Virus record (IMG/VR): IMGVR_UViG_3300050015_000053
Span: 1-20,076 of that record
Length of the DNA: 20,076 nucleotides
DNA from: a virus
Direction: 5' to 3' (one strand)
The translations under genes were made by a program, and so were the position numbers. A model generated the notes under the pieces. That model did no database searches and was not told the DNA's origin. It was given only the letters and a program-made list of their open reading frames with translations. Below, piece after piece: positions 13,637-20,076 of this stretch (within the stretch, counting starts at the first letter, position 1; each line of letters opens with the position of its first letter).

Positions 13637-14532
13637 GCCGCAGCCCCCGCAACGCCTGTTTTATTGCAGTTCACTGTGGACTGCCACCGGCCTCCCGGTA
13701 TGACGCATTCAAGTGTGTGCGAGATGTTGATTACCTGCCATGCCCCATTTGCCGGGGTCACTGTAGATTGGATTTGTACCGTTCCTCCAAACAAGATATT
13801 AGGGTTGAACTTGGTGTCGAAAACCAGCCCCATCATGTTGAAATACGGATACCCAATCAATCCGGTTTCAGGCGATATTAAAGGAATGAGAGGAGTGATC
13901 CGCGCTGCTCCGCGAGGGCAAATTGCCAGAATTTTCTTGTCGATGTACATCTCGAAATTGTACGCTTGCATCAAACTCTGAGCCTGAAAGAAAGCAGTGT
14001 TCCCCTGATATGTTCCCTTGGGGATAGTCACGTTCACACCGTTATTCTCAAACGCAAACCCCATTTGTTTCGCCAACTGTCCCATCACCGTAGCGACTGT
14101 GGTGTTGCTTGCAATACTGAGCGGAGAAACCGGGAGAAGTTGCGCGGCCTGAGTCGCGGTTGCCTGAATATCGATGAACACTTCTGGCATCGCCTGATAA
14201 TTTCCAAATGCTTGCACGATCAATCCCGTAAATACCAGCGTCGATTGCTGCCCGTCGATAGCATTAACGGTAATTGTATTCGGCGGACCTAATTGGGGTT
14301 GCGGCATCCACGCAAGATAGGTCATAGCGTTCATATCGCTTTGGCTCAGTCCAAATATCCGAGCGCGGAGAGTTCCGCCCATGTAGCCGCCGCCCATGTC
14401 GATGTTCACACTTGCCCTGAGTCCAAGAATGGTCAGAGAGTTTTTCCCTGAAGAGAACGTGTTTGCGCCGCCAAGCGTGATAGTGACCTGCAACTGCTTC
14501 TGGTTCGCAAAAGAGGAACTAGGTGATCCCAT
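13633..14532 (-). CDS. Baseplate hub protein, E217 gp41-like
   Basis: This 299-residue protein lies just upstream of the spike gene, as expected for a gp27/gpD-type hub. The N-terminus (KQLQVTITLGGANTFSSGKNSLTILGLRASVNI) is followed by RARIFGLSQSDMNAMTYL. Next come TLVFTGLIVQAFGNYQAMPEVFIDIQATATQAAQLLPV and a TTVATVMGQLAKQMGFAFENNGVNVTIPKGTY segment. These match the hub family described in phage E217 and relatives. The hub joins the tail tube to the spike. The ATG has GAGGTG upstream and lies 14 bases inside the end of the preceding plug gene. Confidence 0.8.
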   Translation of the reverse strand: MGSPSSSFANQKQLQVTITLGGANTFSSGKNSLTILGLRASVNIDMGGGYMGGTLRARIFGLSQSDMNAMTYLAWMPQPQLGPPNTITVNAIDGQQSTLVFTGLIVQAFGNYQAMPEVFIDIQATATQAAQLLPVSPLSIASNTTVATVMGQLAKQMGFAFENNGVNVTIPKGTYQGNTAFFQAQSLMQAYNFEMYIDKKILAICPRGAARITPLIPLISPETGLIGYPYFNMMGLVFDTKFNPNILFGGTVQIQSTVTPANGAWQVINISHTLECVIPGGRWQSTVNCNKTGVAGAAA

Positions 14533-14836
14533 AAGTCACCTCGTCTGCTGAGTCCAAAAAGAGTAATACCCAGCGCGTCCCTAGGCCAGTGTAGATAGGG
14601 TCGTTTGTTCCTTGCGTATCGAAGAATAGCAACCATCCGGCGAATCCAAGGTACGCAGTAGGCACAAGCGACACTAGATTCTTGCACTGCACGGCATAAG
14701 CTATCTGCGTCCCGCCAACCGAAAGATCACAGAACATACACTGATTCTTGACGTAAATAGAAATAACGCAGTTCTGCCCATCTAAGACTACTTGAAGTTG
14801 CTGAGAGGGAACGGATTGGAGGTTTATTTGTTGCAT
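14519..14836 (-). CDS. Baseplate plug protein, Pam3 gp18-like
   Basis: This 105-residue protein has the features of the small baseplate plug domain first described in cyanophage Pam3. The N-terminus (INLQSVPSQQLQVVLDGQNCVISIY) leads to a CMFCDLSVGGTQIAYAVQCKNLVSLVP segment. GFAGWLLFFDTQGTNDPIYTGLGTRWVLLFLD follows, containing the DP and LG-RW-LLF elements. The ATG at 14836 forms a TGATG with the preceding stop; a TTG one codon earlier is less likely. The position between the Dit-like and hub genes agrees with the Pam3-type order. The four cysteines are notable but unexplained. Confidence 0.75.
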   Translation of the reverse strand: MQQINLQSVPSQQLQVVLDGQNCVISIYVKNQCMFCDLSVGGTQIAYAVQCKNLVSLVPTAYLGFAGWLLFFDTQGTNDPIYTGLGTRWVLLFLDSADEVTYGIT

Positions 14837-15564
14837 CAATCACTTATCCCTAATACACCTTTGATCCATGTTGCTGCTTGGTGTAACGTTCCTGAAGATG
14901 GAGTGGAGGGTTGTACCTGCCCACTGCTTGTTGCAGGCGCGGCGGATGGTGATTGCGGCGTTGGTGTCACATTCTTCTTTCCGGGAGTCGCGGACGATGG
15001 GACCGGAGCTACACTTCCAGGCGTGTTTGCATACGATAGAGTGACCTGCTTTACCTCTTCCAGCATCACGTCAATCAAGAGCATTGTCGCTCCCTTGTTC
15101 GACATTCTCCGGTATGAATATCGTGCGATGGTGTAGCCGTCGTACTCCGTGTCGGGAGTAAACACATTCCATAAAGACGTTCCAAGACAAGCAGTTTCCA
15201 GAGCATCCAACAGGCTCGATTTATCCGATATGCTTCCGCTAAATGCGAGAGTCACAACTGGGTTAGCTGGGGTCCAAATCTTGTCATAACTAGTGAATGA
15301 ACCAGTCTCAACCGGGAACGTAGAAACGGTACTCTGTCGAGAGTAATCAAAAGAATAAGTTGAAAGCGATCCGCCTTCGCTCGGCGTAAACAATGGAGAA
15401 TTGTCTGTAGCTGAAAATATCCCCCATATCGGATCCTGCGATGAAATGACTAAAGGCTGGTTTGAAGCCAAACTTATGTTGATCGATGGACTTCCCGCCG
15501 ATGTACGCGGAATGGACGGCACACCGGGATAATTTGGGACATCGGGATAGGGTATAGTAGGCAT
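14836..15564 (-). CDS. Dit-like baseplate/tail protein
   Basis: This 242-residue protein contains FDYSRQSTVSTFPVETGSFTSYDKIWTPANPVVTLAFSGS and LLDALETACLGTSLWNVFTPDTEYDGYTIARYSYRR, followed by ATMLLIDVMLEEVKQVTLSYA. These are the hallmarks of Dit-like phage proteins: S-F--YDK, then TPD-EY and a closing EEV strand. A Pro/Ser/Thr-rich linker and a short helix form the C-terminus. The start at 15564 makes a TGATG with the tape measure stop; the alternative TTG at 15603 would overlap more. The protein should form the ring between tail tube and hub. Confidence 0.8.
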   Translation of the reverse strand: MPTIPYPDVPNYPGVPSIPRTSAGSPSINISLASNQPLVISSQDPIWGIFSATDNSPLFTPSEGGSLSTYSFDYSRQSTVSTFPVETGSFTSYDKIWTPANPVVTLAFSGSISDKSSLLDALETACLGTSLWNVFTPDTEYDGYTIARYSYRRMSNKGATMLLIDVMLEEVKQVTLSYANTPGSVAPVPSSATPGKKNVTPTPQSPSAAPATSSGQVQPSTPSSGTLHQAATWIKGVLGISD

Positions 15565-17330
15565 CACAGTGACCCCGAATTGGCTGGACTCACTGTCAGC
15601 CAATCCATATTCCGGCTCATATCCTTCCAGATACTTTGAGCGTCTGTCGCCAGGGTGTGGATGTCGATATGTCCAAAATGGTTTGTTACGCTCCTGTCAA
15701 TCGACGAAACCTGCGATCCCGCTGTCGGGAAAGGTCCACGGAGCGTCGAAGATGCTGAAGGAATCCCGATAACCGGGCTAGGATTCGCGGCTCCTGATAC
15801 TTTTCCCGTCTGCCATTTACTTAGCGTTTGCGCATCGTTCAATCCGGCATAAGACTTGCTCTGTAGAAGTGCGTACATCGCACTCCACCCGGTCCCTTCG
15901 TCGGGAAATACGGCAATCTGCTTTCCGCCCTGTGCGGTTTTGTATCCAGTCGCTCCATGGTCAACGGCGAACTTCCCGTACTCAATATCTCCGGGGTTAT
16001 GGGCCTCTTGTGGGATGTTTGGACTTTCACCCTTCGCATAGAACCCTTCAGCATTGGCTATCTTTTGCCCACGTGCGCGAGTCTCGTCCGATACGCCATT
16101 AACCTTGACCCCCGCCTCTCCCCATAGAGTCATGTTATTCCACCACCACTTCAACCCCTTTTTAACCGCTCCTTCGGGTACGTTGACCCCCTGGGAACGC
16201 AACCAGTTCTCAAATCGTTCTGTCGCATCCTCGATTCTGTCCCCCAGCCATTTGAAAGCGTCTCCCGCCTTGCGGATGTTGCTCTCAAACTGGCTCCAAT
16301 CGAACAGGCTGGCCCCGCCATGGCTCCAGGAAGAGTAATCCAAGGTAAGGCCCGTAAAAGCCGCTGCGAGGGCTGCTATGGCCGCTACAACGAGCAGGAT
16401 GGGGCCTGAGATTTCAATCGTGGAAAGGAATAATACCCCCATCGCCACACTCACCGCTCCGATTCCAGCCGCAAGCGCCGCCATGAAGGCCGCTACCGCG
16501 GTTTGATGGGCAAGGCACCAATTCAGCCCACCCTCTAACAAAGCAAAGAATTTCTCCAAAATCGGCGTAACGGTTTCGAGGAGTTCGTACCCCAGCTTAT
16601 TGAACTGCGCATGGAGAAGCGCAAGCTGCATAGTCATCTGCGCGGCACTGGAAACATTCTGATTCGTGGGAGAGAGCTTTCGCGCCTGCTCTAACATCGC
16701 CGCAAATTGACGGGGGTTCTCGAAAAGAAGATTGGCAACTCCAGTAGGCATACCGGCCTGTTGGAACCATGCAAACACCTGTTCGCGGTTCTTTCCCTGC
16801 GCCCACTTCGCCATGTCTTGAAGTTCATCAAGGGCAGACCGAGCTTTACCCTTGCTGTCGATCATGGCAACGCCCATCTTCCCTAAGATTGGAATGAGCG
16901 AAGAACCAAGGCCATTTGAAAGATTCAGGCTTTCGGTTGCCAGATGAGCAATGTATCCCTGCATCTCTTGTGCAGACCCGCCCACCATCGTAGAGGCGAT
17001 TCCCCACGCTGACAATGCCTGCACGGGGATGTTTAGATTTTTCGAGAGAAAACCAAGCTGTGTGTTTGTTGCAATCGCTTGCATCGTGAACTGGCGCAAT
17101 GCAACAGTTCCGCCAATCAACGCAAGGAACGCGGCCATCTTCCCGGCAAGAGAGGTAAGTTCCTCCCCTGTGCCCTTAGATGCCTTGGAGATTCCGCTGA
17201 TTCCCTTGCTGGCCGAGTCTCCGCTTTTTTCAAGGTCTTTAAGTTTCTGGCGAACGCCGGGAGCCTTCGCATCTACATCCTTCGTGTCGAGCGAAAGTGA
17301 TACTATGAGGCTGTCAATTAATGTGGGCAA
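15564..17330 (-). CDS. Tail tape measure protein (TTG start)
   Basis: This 588-residue protein begins LIDSLIVSLSLDTKDVD, typical of tape measures, and continues as helix with LKDLEKSGDSASKGISGISKAS. Hydrophobic segments lie near residues 62-80 and 275-330 (FMAALAAGIGAVSVAMGVLF, GPILLVVAAIAALAAAF). The C-terminal third holds a domain with NAEGFYAKG, AHNPGDIEYG and IAVFPDEGTGWSAMYALL, reminiscent of lysozyme-like NPGN domains in phage structural proteins. The only usable start is TTG at 17330 (AGAGG upstream); an in-frame stop lies seven codons before it. It overlaps the end of the homing endonuclease gene. At about 0.15 nm per residue the tail would be roughly 88 nm. Confidence 0.88.
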   Translation of the reverse strand: MPTLIDSLIVSLSLDTKDVDAKAPGVRQKLKDLEKSGDSASKGISGISKASKGTGEELTSLAGKMAAFLALIGGTVALRQFTMQAIATNTQLGFLSKNLNIPVQALSAWGIASTMVGGSAQEMQGYIAHLATESLNLSNGLGSSLIPILGKMGVAMIDSKGKARSALDELQDMAKWAQGKNREQVFAWFQQAGMPTGVANLLFENPRQFAAMLEQARKLSPTNQNVSSAAQMTMQLALLHAQFNKLGYELLETVTPILEKFFALLEGGLNWCLAHQTAVAAFMAALAAGIGAVSVAMGVLFLSTIEISGPILLVVAAIAALAAAFTGLTLDYSSWSHGGASLFDWSQFESNIRKAGDAFKWLGDRIEDATERFENWLRSQGVNVPEGAVKKGLKWWWNNMTLWGEAGVKVNGVSDETRARGQKIANAEGFYAKGESPNIPQEAHNPGDIEYGKFAVDHGATGYKTAQGGKQIAVFPDEGTGWSAMYALLQSKSYAGLNDAQTLSKWQTGKVSGAANPSPVIGIPSASSTLRGPFPTAGSQVSSIDRSVTNHFGHIDIHTLATDAQSIWKDMSRNMDWLTVSPANSGSL

Positions 17331-18099
17331 ATTGAGCCTCTTTTCTCATCTGCGCATATTGCCTATTTTTGCCCGCAGATATGCGAGCTTTCCATTCATC
17401 TGAAAACGCGGGGCGCTTTCTTCCCTTTAGAGAAGCAGCTCTCTTCTCTCTTGTCTCTACCGATTGCGTTTTTCCTAAATGAGACAAAGATAGATTCTTT
17501 CTAGTCTCAATAGAACGCTTCTGACCTCGATTAGAGGCTGACAGTTGTGCTCTTGTTTTCGCAGATACAATGTGACCCTTGAGAGATTCTGATCTCTTGG
17601 CTATTGTCTCTTTAGATTGAGGCCCAAATTTTTTCCCCTTTTTGGTAGATGGCTGGCCACGTCTCGACTCGGACATCTTCCTTTTTGATTCTGCGGAATG
17701 ATGTTTCCCTTTCATCGGATGACCATCTTTAGCTAGTTGAGCTTTGGTGAGGGAAGACAGTTTAGACCTTGTTTCCCCGGAATGCACAAGACCTGATTGG
17801 CCCTCGCCGCCTAACGTCAGGTTGTAACCGCGTCCTAGGGGAGCAAAGGTTTCATATACTGCAATGAAGTGCTTTTCGAGATCATTGAGTTGATGAATCT
17901 CGCAGGATGCGATCTCAACTATAGAGAAATTGTGGACGCCATATTTACGCATTGCGGCATGGAGCGCATAGGCAGACCCGATTTTAGATTGTGTTTTATG
18001 TTGCGAAAATCGGAGTGATACAGATTTCTCAGTCTTGCCAATATAGGCTTTCCCGTTGAGAAGGTTACGAATTAGGTAGATGTAACCTTTCGTGGGCAT
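17314..18099 (-). CDS. GIY-YIG homing endonuclease with NUMOD3 repeats
   Basis: This 261-residue basic protein begins GYIYLIRNLLNGKAYIGKT (residues 5-23), the GIY-YIG nuclease core. Catalytic Arg is at R30 (SLRFSQH) and Glu at E75 (LNDLEKHFI), closing with GYNLTLGGEG. The rest is a chain of about six NUMOD3-like units (SAESKRKMSESRRGQ, SKETIAKRSESLKG, SAKTRAQLSASNRGQ, SIETRKNLSLSHLGK, SVETREKRAASLKGRK), which bind DNA. The gene is visibly more AT-rich than its neighbours, as expected for an acquired mobile gene. It starts three bases after the chaperone frame ends and overlaps the tape measure start by 17 bases. It is free-standing; no intron is evident. Confidence 0.92.
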   Translation of the reverse strand: MPTKGYIYLIRNLLNGKAYIGKTEKSVSLRFSQHKTQSKIGSAYALHAAMRKYGVHNFSIVEIASCEIHQLNDLEKHFIAVYETFAPLGRGYNLTLGGEGQSGLVHSGETRSKLSSLTKAQLAKDGHPMKGKHHSAESKRKMSESRRGQPSTKKGKKFGPQSKETIAKRSESLKGHIVSAKTRAQLSASNRGQKRSIETRKNLSLSHLGKTQSVETREKRAASLKGRKRPAFSDEWKARISAGKNRQYAQMRKEAQFAHIN

Positions 18100-18102
18100 G
18101 GC

Positions 18103-18264
18103 CTATTCCCTCTCGTTCGCTGAATCTACGGCGCAAATCTCAAGAAGATTATGGGCATCCTCCTCGCCGTAGATCGTTTGCAATTCATGTAGCGTCGCCA
18201 ATCTCCGCCCAACTATGACCCCGATGATCTTGGGGACATTCGCGTACCCGGCTTGTGCTTTAGC
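18103..18264 (-). CDS. -1 frame extension of the tail assembly chaperone (frameshift product)
   Basis: The -1 frame relative to the gene at 18213-18698 continues past its stop and encodes about 52 residues: VPKIIGVIVGRRLATLHELQTIYGEEDAHNLLEICAVD. The LHELQTIYGEEDAHNLLEI segment is typical of the T-like part of phage G/GT chaperone pairs. The frame is open from 18342 but its first codon there (GTG) has no ribosome site, so expression by frameshifting is the better reading. The fused product would be about 198 residues and would bring the tube and tape measure together during tail assembly. Confidence 0.75.
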   Translation of the reverse strand, partial: AKAQAGYANVPKIIGVIVGRRLATLHELQTIYGEEDAHNLLEICAVDSANERE

Positions 18265-18698
18265 GCCCCCAGCGTGGTGCCGAGCGATTCCGAGAGGCCG
18301 GCGGCAAGAGAAAAATCCAGGTGAAGTTTCAGGACCTCCCACTTGAGTGTGAGCAGTGTTTTTACTTCCTCGACTTGACTCTCAAAAAGCGGATATCCTA
18401 CCTTGACCTGCGGCTTCTGGAGATTCGGAACAAACTCAACGCACTCCATCAATTCGGCGAGTAGCGGCCTGATTGCAGTAGAGGAAATGGCGAACAGTTT
18501 CTTGAGACCGATTTCTGCAAGCGCCGCCATGCCCAACTCTAAAGCTCCGTCGGGAATCTCCACGTTAGCCGCTCCAAGAGCAAGCATCACACGGATTGCC
18601 CAATCCTCAGCTTTCGTCGCTGGCATTTCAGTGAGCAGAAAAGATTTTCCCTTGTCTCTGCCCTCCGAGTCTACCGTGTACGTCGATGTTTTGCGCAT
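18213..18698 (-). CDS. Tail assembly chaperone, short (G-like) product
   Basis: This 161-residue protein lies between the tube and tape measure genes, where tail assembly chaperones always occur. It starts RKTSTYTVDSEGRDKGKSFLLTEMPATKAEDWAIRVMLAL, a pattern shared with chaperones of contractile phages. The core is helical and it ends with an out-of-frame tail (ALKHKPGTRMSPRSSGS). ATG is preceded by the strong site AAGGAGATC. The last 50 bases overlap the -1 frame extension. The chaperone function is inferred from position, pattern and the frameshift arrangement. Confidence 0.82.
   Translation of the reverse strand: MRKTSTYTVDSEGRDKGKSFLLTEMPATKAEDWAIRVMLALGAANVEIPDGALELGMAALAEIGLKKLFAISSTAIRPLLAELMECVEFVPNLQKPQVKVGYPLFESQVEEVKTLLTLKWEVLKLHLDFSLAAGLSESLGTTLGALKHKPGTRMSPRSSGS
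18258..18270 (-). other. Candidate -1 ribosomal slippage site
   Basis: In the overlap of the two chaperone frames the message reads CTG GGG GCG CTA AAG. Slippage by -1 could occur at the five-G run (18266-18270; P-site GGG re-pairs perfectly) or at A AAG (18258-18261; AAG re-pairs to AAA). Neither is the canonical lambda heptamer GGGAAAG, so the exact site is uncertain. Confidence 0.45.
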
Positions 18699-18714
18699 GA
18701 TCTCCTTACCTCAC

Positions 18715-19179
18715 TTACACGATGGACGGGATAATAGAACCCCAATTGATAGAGAACTCGCGGGGGGTGAGTACCTTCCCGGCTGACGGAACAGCGTTGT
18801 AATCCTCCAGTGTTCCCTTATTGCAAACGTAGGCTTCGCCGGTTGCGGGCAACAGAATGACGGCGCTTAGATACAGCACGTCACGCATTGCAAGCTGGGC
18901 GGCATAGATAGCCTCGAAGTATTTCACGCTGGGGGAGTCGGCTTGAAAGGATATGGTCTGCTTGATGGCGTTGAATACCAAGCCCGCCGTCTTGCGCCCA
19001 TCCACGCCAATCTGCGTCTCGGTGACGACAACAGCGGCGGTATCCCATGCCTTGTCAGCCGAGTATCCCTGCAACTGCACAGGCGTAGGCAACAGGCCCG
19101 CCACGGTGATAGTGAATACCGAATTTGCGGAAGTGATTGTACTCGCTCCGCCTGTCAGAACATTTAGGAATCCGCCCAT
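18715..19179 (-). CDS. Tail tube protein
   Basis: This 154-residue protein contains SITSANSVFTITVAGLLPTPVQLQGYSADKAWDTAAVVVTETQIGVDGRKTAGLVFNAIKQTISFQADSPS-type elements (GYSADKAWD, ETQIGVDGRKTAG, SFQADSPS). These are characteristic of tube proteins paired with DUF3383 sheaths. The C-terminus has KGTLEDYNAVPSAGKVLTPREFSINW. The gene sits between sheath and chaperone, the standard order. The ATG is preceded by AGGGGTG. It forms the inner conduit for DNA. Confidence 0.82.
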   Translation of the reverse strand: MGGFLNVLTGGASTITSANSVFTITVAGLLPTPVQLQGYSADKAWDTAAVVVTETQIGVDGRKTAGLVFNAIKQTISFQADSPSVKYFEAIYAAQLAMRDVLYLSAVILLPATGEAYVCNKGTLEDYNAVPSAGKVLTPREFSINWGSIIPSIV

Positions 19180-19201
19180 ACTTCACCCCTTGAAAACAGA
19201 T

Positions 19202-20076
19202 TTACAAAATATCCACACTCGACATGCTGAAAGTTTGCACACTCCCACCATCCGTGTAATAGAGCGAAATTATCGGAGTTTGCCTTGCGTTCCTCGCAGC
19301 CGCCCCCGGATCGAGAATCTGCAAGTAGTAGCCGTTGGACTGAATCGTTCCAGCCACGCTTGCACCGGCGGCGTTGTTGACCTCAGCCGCCTGCGCCGAA
19401 GAAAGACTCACGCCCGTCTGAATGACGCCATTGTTGAGCGCGTTATTGATTGGGCCGTCATACGTCACATTGCCGTTCGCGGTTGCCTGCCCCACCAGCG
19501 CGGCGCGAATGAGTCCGTATCCGGTCGGGTCATAGGGAATGTCGTTGACTGTCGTGTATAGGTTGAGCAAAGCAAGCTGAAGCTGTGCGCTCAACCAAAT
19601 TTGATCGATGTACTGGTCAGCCCACGGGAAGCTCCCCGGCAAATTGCCATTCGAGAAGAACGTGAAACCCGCGTTGCGCGATGCAAATGCCCCGTAGCAA
19701 CTGTACCCATTCGCCAAAAGGTTCTGATACGTCTGGAGATTTGCGCACGTCGGGAGAACAGCAGCAGATTGCGCAGACTTCCCAGCCAGCGTGATGCGCC
19801 CATTGGTCTGCGAGAAATTGATGGACGCAATCATGCCCTGTACGAAGGCCGCAACATTAAGCACCAGAGGGGCAAGCGAACCAATCGCAGGGTCGCCGCC
19901 GATGCACATCACTCCATTGACGTGATTTGCTATGGCCCAAACACCAAACGGTTCGGTTGCGTTCTGAGTGCAGGCCAGCACGTCGCTATCCCACATCACC
20001 GCGAGATACTCATCATCCTGTTCGCTGAACCATGCTGCGAACAACTCCTTGGAGGCAAGAGAGGGTTCGATAAGAT
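19202..20076 (-). CDS. Tail sheath protein, DUF3383 family (5' end beyond window)
   Basis: The frame is open to the window edge, so only the C-terminal 290 or so residues are seen. Visible elements include LFAAWFSEQDDEYLAVMWDSDV, VQGMIASINFSQTNGRITLAGK, a middle YQNLLANGYSCYGAFASRN, WADQYIDQIWLSAQLQLALLNLYTTVNDIPYDPTGYGLIRAALVG and a C-terminal GYYLQILDPGAAARNARQTPIISLYYTDGGSVQTFSMSSVDIL. The order and the N-IPY-P-GYGLI pattern match DUF3383 sheaths, which contract around the tube. The TAA stop is 22 bases before the tube gene start. Confidence 0.85.
   Translation of the reverse strand, partial: LIEPSLASKELFAAWFSEQDDEYLAVMWDSDVLACTQNATEPFGVWAIANHVNGVMCIGGDPAIGSLAPLVLNVAAFVQGMIASINFSQTNGRITLAGKSAQSAAVLPTCANLQTYQNLLANGYSCYGAFASRNAGFTFFSNGNLPGSFPWADQYIDQIWLSAQLQLALLNLYTTVNDIPYDPTGYGLIRAALVGQATANGNVTYDGPINNALNNGVIQTGVSLSSAQAAEVNNAAGASVAGTIQSNGYYLQILDPGAAARNARQTPIISLYYTDGGSVQTFSMSSVDIL

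Noticed and set aside
17314-18099. Group I intron carrying the endonuclease
   Set aside because: The gene lies between two intact genes rather than splitting one, and there is no non-coding flank to hold intron structure.
18103-18342. Independent gene of 79 residues
   Set aside because: The GTG at 18342 has no ribosome site and lies inside the chaperone gene; frameshift expression explains the frame better.

Overview
The window is part of a contractile-tailed (myovirus-type) bacteriophage or prophage genome. The evidence is a nearly complete tail and baseplate cluster on the minus strand, followed by tail fibres and a probable lysis region. A block of small accessory genes lies on the plus strand. 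No terminase, capsid, portal, integrase or replication gene is present, so lifestyle cannot be decided. The host is not identifiable; moderately high GC, secreted repeat-rich adhesin-like proteins and a DUF3309-like peptide would fit an acidobacterial or proteobacterial host, but this is only an impression.

Plus strand, 1-3073: nine tightly packed small genes, mostly joined by ATGA or TGATG overlaps. They include a Lar-like zinc-ribbon protein, an HNH-like nuclease, a PD-(D/E)XK (DUF1064-like) nuclease, a common small phage protein with the NARLIAAAPDMYEAL motif, and two small membrane proteins. This looks like an early or host-takeover operon. It meets the minus-strand block head-on: the two facing stop codons share a single CTAG.

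Minus strand, read from right (20076) to left (3070): tail sheath (DUF3383, cut by the window edge), tail tube, tail assembly chaperone with a -1 frameshift extension, a free-standing GIY-YIG/NUMOD3 homing endonuclease, tape measure (TTG start), Dit-like protein, Pam3 gp18-like baseplate plug, E217 gp41-like hub, gp138/gpV-like spike, gp25-like wedge, gpJ-like baseplate protein and a DUF2612 protein. Next come a tail fibre (9901-10785) and a 1054-residue repeat protein with a signal peptide. After these lie a coiled-coil/membrane protein (XhlA-like), a ribbon-helix-helix protein, a holin-like protein, a PAPS-reductase-like PP-loop protein, a 41-residue Cys-rich peptide, two proteins of unknown function, and a GH24 endolysin.

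The most unusual structures are these. (1) The PAPS-reductase-like gene is framed by 24-bp inverted repeats (23/24 identical), themselves flanked by short direct repeats; this looks like an 808-bp single-gene cassette or a pair of operator-like dyads. (2) The 1054-residue protein is an internally duplicated module with 17-residue repeats behind an export signal. (3) A homing endonuclease gene sits exactly between the chaperone and the tape measure and overlaps the latter's start. (4) Two tandem long-loop hairpins fill the leader of the endolysin gene.
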